Of a DNA stretch of 5,079 nucleotides, positions 1 through 5,079 are shown in pieces (position 1 is the stretch's first letter; every line of letters begins with the position of its first letter). The stretch lies in the NCBI GenBank assembly GCA_020722625.1, contig DYKK01000253.1, positions 1 through 5,079 of the forward strand, given 5' to 3'. The DNA comes from Anaeromyxobacter dehalogenans. GTDB taxonomy: Bacteria; Myxococcota_A; UBA9042; DTJE01. Made by a program: the position numbers and the translations under genes. The notes under the pieces are model-generated. The model saw nothing but the letters and a program-made list of their open reading frames with translations. It had not been told where the DNA came from and did no database searches.

Positions 1-3428
<3,428 letters not shown>

Positions 3429-3431
<3 letters not shown>

Positions 3432-3441
3432 CAACGCCTCC
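3429..3441 (-). promoter_or_regulatory. Internal ribosome binding site and TGATG stop/start overlap
   Basis: Read on the minus strand, GGAGG (3441-3437) lies inside the last arginine codons of the HTH gene. It is followed five bases later by the helicase ATG (3431-3429), whose A is the last base of the HTH stop TGA. This strong site, in a region where the other two starts lack one, fixes the helicase start and argues for coupled translation of the two proteins. Confidence 0.8.
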
Positions 3442-3634
3442 GCGCCGCCTTCTTCGGGCGGGCGGTCGTGCCCCCCGCCTTGAACCACTTCAGAAACTCG
3501 GCCTTGTCCACGCGCCACTGCCCTCCGACCTTGACCGCACCCCCCAACCGGCCGGTGCGGCACAGTTCGTAGGCGGTGCGGTCCCCGATGCGGAGGATGG
3601 CGCACACCTCCGCGATGGTGAGGGTTCCAATCAT
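3431..3634 (-). CDS. Small excisionase-family helix-turn-helix DNA-binding protein
   Basis: A 67-residue protein with the HTH_17/MerR-like excisionase pattern: an opening LTIAEVCAILRI helix pair, a recognition segment DRTAYELCRTGRL (residues 18-30), a wing-like strand AVKVGGQWRV (33-42) and a closing helix KAEFLKWF (44-51). A basic tail KKAARRR ends the protein. The family usually binds DNA as a transcription factor or recombination directionality factor; no integrase is visible here, so a regulator of the operon is more likely than a true excisionase. The ATG at 3634 is chosen because the domain begins immediately after it; the frame stays open upstream to an ATG at 3784, but those 50 residues are low-complexity, non-domain sequence. 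There is no good Shine-Dalgarno before this ATG. The stop codon overlaps the helicase start by one base, so the two are almost certainly co-transcribed and probably translationally coupled. Confidence 0.82.
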
Positions 3635-3757
3635 GCGCCGGATCTTGCCGCAGTTTTCCGAGAATGGACAGGGATGTTCAGAGCACCATGCTGTGGGGCG
3701 AATTGCTCTCCGACAAAGAAACTCGCAGGACGTCACCCTGTCCGGGCCCACACCCGA

Positions 3758-3783
3758 GAGGGCAGGTTCAGAGGGCAGGTTCA
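3758..3783. repeat. Perfect 13-bp tandem duplication
   Basis: GAGGGCAGGTTCA occurs twice head to tail (3758-3770 and 3771-3783). It is followed by a short CAGTGTCAGTGTCAG run at about 3789-3803. It lies about 125-150 bp upstream of the HTH start on the minus strand, a possible position for a tandem operator, but binding is not shown by the sequence. Confidence 0.85.
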
Positions 3784-3854
3784 AAAGACAGTGTCAGTGT
3801 CAGGACGACGTGGGTCGCGGAGACGGGGCTTCGCGACGGACCTATGTGCACCGC

Positions 3855-3938
3855 GACCCCGGACCCCGGATGCCGGACCCCCGACCCCGGATCCCGGGCC
3901 CCGGACCCCGGATGCCGGATGCCGGATCGCGGACCCCG
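3855..3938. repeat. Heptanucleotide tandem repeat array, 12 units
   Basis: Twelve consecutive 7-bp units in unbroken phase, 84 bp in all. Five are exactly GACCCCG (units 1, 2, 5, 8, 12) and three are GATGCCG (units 3, 9, 10). The others are GACCCCC, GATCCCG, GGCCCCG and GATCGCG. The 14-mer GACCCCGGATGCCG recurs 42 bp apart (3862 and 3904), suggesting growth by slippage or block duplication. Seven is not a multiple of three, so open frames through the array read a 21-bp periodic peptide in every phase and are not evidence of coding. Confidence 0.92.
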
Positions 3939-3942
3939 AGGG

Positions 3943-3962
3943 GCGCGGCTCGGAGGCCGCGC
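3943..3962. repeat. Inverted repeat 1, 7-bp arms, 6-base loop
   Basis: Arms GCGCGGC (3943-3949) and GCCGCGC (3956-3962) are perfectly complementary around TCGGAG. It starts four bases after the heptamer array and is the first of four inverted repeats. No T-tract follows on either strand, so it does not look like an intrinsic terminator. Confidence 0.7.
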
Positions 3963-3966
3963 AGCC

Positions 3967-3987
3967 GGCGCGATTTCAAATCGCGCC
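3967..3987. repeat. Inverted repeat 2, perfect palindrome with 10-bp arms and 1-base centre
   Basis: Left arm GGCGCGATTT (3967-3976), centre C, right arm AAATCGCGCC (3978-3987). Every position pairs. It closely resembles inverted repeat 4, with differences matched in both arms, so the two probably belong to one repeat family. Confidence 0.88.
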
Positions 3988-3995
3988 TCCAGGAC

Positions 3996-4018
3996 CGACC
4001 GGGGTGAGCAGCCGGTCG
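3996..4018. repeat. Inverted repeat 3, 7-bp arms, 9-base loop
   Basis: Arms CGACCGG (3996-4002) and CCGGTCG (4012-4018) are perfectly complementary. The right arm overlaps the start of the first 19-bp direct repeat. It lies in a stretch that separates inverted repeat 2 from its direct repeat and has no counterpart beside inverted repeat 4. Confidence 0.65.
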
Positions 4019-4033
4019 CGAAACGACCAACCC
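4015..4033. repeat. 19-bp direct repeat, copy 1
   Basis: GTCGCGAAACGACCAACCC. It matches copy 2 at 18 of 19 positions, the one difference being G/A at position 4. Both copies lie on the right-hand side of a palindrome of the same family, 27 bases from inverted repeat 2 in this case. Confidence 0.85.
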
Positions 4034-4046
4034 AAACGATGCTGGG

Positions 4047-4068
4047 GCCGCGAATTCCAATTCGCGGC
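4047..4068. repeat. Inverted repeat 4, perfect palindrome with 10-bp arms and 2-base centre
   Basis: Left arm GCCGCGAATT (4047-4056), centre CC, right arm AATTCGCGGC (4059-4068). All ten pairs are intact. It is bracketed by the two 19-bp direct repeats and is a sequence variant of inverted repeat 2. Confidence 0.88.
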
Positions 4069-4070
4069 AC

Positions 4071-4089
4071 GTCACGAAACGACCAACCC
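4071..4089. repeat. 19-bp direct repeat, copy 2
   Basis: GTCACGAAACGACCAACCC. It starts 56 bp after copy 1 and only two bases after inverted repeat 4. The pattern fits a tandem duplication of a [palindrome plus 19-mer] unit, with about 25 extra bases in the first copy. Confidence 0.85.
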
Positions 4090-4096
4090 CATCCAC

Positions 4097-4110
4097 CCTG
4101 AAGCCTGAAG
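4097..4110. repeat. 7-bp tandem doublet CCTGAAG
   Basis: CCTGAAG occurs twice head to tail at 4097-4103 and 4104-4110. It is short and could be chance, but it continues the run of small duplications in this region. Confidence 0.5.
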
Positions 4111-4146
4111 CACAAGAAGGCGCGGCCTGGAAGCCGAGACCGTGAT

Positions 4147-4165
4147 GGCGGATTCTGTCTCCGCC
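4147..4165. promoter_or_regulatory. Short inverted repeat just upstream of the folP -35 box
   Basis: Arms GGCGGA (4147-4152) and TCCGCC (4160-4165) around a 7-base loop, ending six bases before the -35 element. The position would suit an activator or repressor site, but a 6-bp inverted repeat in GC-rich DNA is only weak evidence. Confidence 0.3.
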
Positions 4166-4171
4166 TCCACC

Positions 4172-4201
4172 TTGGCAGTCCATTCCCGCCGCTGGTATCA
4201 T
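4172..4201 (+). promoter_or_regulatory. folP promoter, sigma-70 type with extended -10
   Basis: TTGGCA (4172-4177) matches the -35 consensus at five of six positions. TATCAT (4196-4201) matches the -10 consensus at five of six, and the spacer is 18 bp. TG at 4193-4194, one base before the hexamer, makes the extended -10 motif. Transcription starting six to eight bases after the -10 would begin at 4207-4209, on the folP ATG at 4208. No Shine-Dalgarno precedes that ATG, consistent with a leaderless message. Confidence 0.65.
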
Positions 4202-4207
4202 CGTTGC

Positions 4208-5079
4208 ATGTCCGCTCCCCGGGACAACGTGCGGGCGATCATCGAGGCCGCCGGGGACTTCGGCCGCCCTCCCCTGATCATGGGGGTTCTCAACGTCACC
4301 CCGGACTCGTTCTACGACGGGGGGCGGTACGCGGACCCGGAGGCGGCCGTGGCCCGGGGACTGGAGATGGCCGCCGCGGGCGCGGACATCGTGGACGTGG
4401 GCGGCGAATCCACGAGGCCGTGCGCAAGGCCGGTCCCGGAACCGGTCGAGATGGAGCGGGTCCTGCCCGTGGTGCGCGCCCTCGCGGACCGGGTCCCGGT
4501 CTCGATGGACACGCGGCACGCGCGCGTGGCCGAGGCCGCGCTGGATGCGGGCGCGGTGATGGTGAACGACGTGTCGGGGTTCACGGCGGACCCGGACATG
4601 CCCTCCCTGCTCGGCCGGCGAAAGCCGCTGGCCGTGGCCATGCACATGCGCGGGACCCCGGAGGACATGATGGCCCACGCCCGCTACGGCGACCTCCTGG
4701 CCGAGGTGGCGGACGAACTTCGCGCCCGCATGGGGGCCGTCCTCGCTGCGGGGCTCCCCGAGGCGCACCTCTTCCTGGACCCGGGGATCGGGTTCGCGAA
4801 GACGTGGCGGCAGAACCTGGTTCTGCTGAACCACCTCGAGGTCCTGGCTGCCCTGGGTCGCCCCCTGGTGGTCGGGGTCTCCCGCAAGTCCTTCATCGGG
4901 CAGGTCCTCGGCATCGAGAACCCGAACCAGCGCCTCTTCGGAACCGCGGGGGCCGTGGCCCTGGCCGTGGCGCGCGGGGCACGGGTCCTGCGGGTCCACG
5001 ACGTGGCCGAGATGCGGGACGTGGCGCTCGTGGCCCATGCCGTCGCGTTCGCCGAGCCCGAGGCCGGGGGTGGGCGGGT
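4208..5079 (+). CDS. folP: Dihydropteroate synthase (C-terminal end outside window)
   Basis: Condenses 6-hydroxymethyl-7,8-dihydropterin pyrophosphate with p-aminobenzoate to form 7,8-dihydropteroate in cytoplasmic folate synthesis; it is the target of sulfonamides. 290 codons are visible with no stop, close to the usual full length of about 280, so little is missing. Family motifs in order: MGVLNVTPDSF (residues 25-35, pterin/Mg loop 1), DVGGESTRP (63-71, loop 2), SMDT (99-102), NDVSG (120-124), MHMRG (145-149), DPGIGFAK (191-198), GVSRKSFIG (223-231) and RVHD (262-265). Residues equivalent to E. coli Phe28 and Pro64, where sulfonamide-resistance changes occur, are normal (F35, P71). A cysteine (C72) follows STRP where glycine is usual. 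The ATG at 4208 is chosen because it gives a normal N-terminus and sits seven bases after a strong -10 box; an in-frame TTG at 4172 is part of the -35 box. Confidence 0.96.
   Translation, partial: MSAPRDNVRAIIEAAGDFGRPPLIMGVLNVTPDSFYDGGRYADPEAAVARGLEMAAAGADIVDVGGESTRPCARPVPEPVEMERVLPVVRALADRVPVSMDTRHARVAEAALDAGAVMVNDVSGFTADPDMPSLLGRRKPLAVAMHMRGTPEDMMAHARYGDLLAEVADELRARMGAVLAAGLPEAHLFLDPGIGFAKTWRQNLVLLNHLEVLAALGRPLVVGVSRKSFIGQVLGIENPNQRLFGTAGAVALAVARGARVLRVHDVAEMRDVALVAHAVAFAEPEAGGGR

Larger units (their letters stand above)
3635..4207. other. Divergent intergenic region, repeat-rich, no convincing gene
   Basis: This 573-bp stretch separates the two outward-facing transcription units. Open frames cross it in several phases on both strands, but they are overlapping, mutually inconsistent and built from the repeat tracts, and none shows a recognisable domain. 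The content is non-coding structure: a 13-bp tandem duplication (3758-3783), a heptamer array (3855-3938), four inverted repeats (3943-4068), two 19-bp direct repeats (4015-4033 and 4071-4089), a CCTGAAG doublet (4097-4110), a 6-bp inverted repeat (4147-4165) and the folP promoter (4172-4201). I could not identify a convincing promoter for the minus-strand operon in it, although one must lie here or overlap the HTH gene start. Confidence 0.7.

Noticed and set aside
3688..3716. Candidate minus-strand promoter (TTGTCG, 17-bp spacer, CAGCAT)
   Set aside because: The spacing is right, but the -10 matches only three of six positions and the -35 four of six; such matches are expected by chance.
3635..3784. 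Longer N-terminus for the HTH protein from the ATG at 3784
   Set aside because: The added 50 residues carry no recognisable domain, and the family fold begins right at the internal ATG at 3634; the long start would also run into the tandem 13-mer.
3764..3786. GGTTCA motifs resembling a tRNA T-loop
   Set aside because: They are part of a 13-bp tandem duplication; no matching stems, anticodon arm or acceptor end are present.
3943..4068. Intrinsic transcription terminators
   Set aside because: None of the inverted repeats is followed by a T-tract on either strand, and both neighbouring genes are transcribed away from this region.
4015..4089. CRISPR-like repeat-spacer pattern
   Set aside because: There are only two 19-bp repeats, the single interval is itself a palindrome, and no cas genes are visible.
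3576..4115. Several overlapping 115-145 codon frames in the intergenic region
   Set aside because: They overlap one another in different phases and derive length from the repeat tracts, giving PDPGCRT-like periodic peptides; no ribosome site or domain supports any of them.
3842..5038. 398-codon minus-strand frame
   Set aside because: Antisense to folP and then through the heptamer array; composition is H/R/P/G-rich and no domain is visible.

Overview
This is a GC-rich bacterial window holding two divergently transcribed blocks. Both outer genes run off the window ends. The high GC content, very long antisense open frames, sparse Shine-Dalgarno signals and a repeat-rich intergenic region suggest a planctomycete-type genome (for example Gemmata/Isosphaera relatives). 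That is an impression from style, not a demonstrated assignment.

Left block, minus strand (about 1-3634). A 67-residue helix-turn-helix protein of the excisionase/MerR-like type (HTH_17) is followed, with a one-base TGATG stop/start overlap, by a very large SNF2/RapA-type helicase. The helicase starts at 3431 and has no stop before base 1, giving 1143 visible codons. It carries all the superfamily 2 motifs and a C-terminal DUF3883 domain with the residues of a PD-(D/E)XK nuclease-like fold. Relatives with this layout usually sit in phage-defence islands, often next to DUF1156 methyltransferases and DUF499 ATPases. The genes that would settle this lie beyond the left edge, so the defence role is an inference.

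Middle (3635-4207). The 573-bp divergent intergenic region has no convincing gene but is unusually structured. From left to right it holds a perfect 13-bp tandem duplication, a run of twelve 7-bp units (84 bp), four consecutive inverted repeats, and two near-identical 19-bp direct repeats that bracket the last palindrome. Two of the palindromes are variants of each other whose differences are compensated in both arms. None has a T-tract, and because both flanking genes point outwards, terminators are not expected here.

Right block, plus strand (4208-5079). This is dihydropteroate synthase (folP) of folate biosynthesis, nearly complete at 290 codons and cut off at its C-terminus. A strong extended -10 sigma-70-type promoter ends six bases before the ATG, which puts the predicted transcription start at or within a base of the start codon. 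The folP mRNA is therefore probably leaderless. folP is a housekeeping gene and has no evident functional link to the helicase block; the repeat patch marks the boundary between them.
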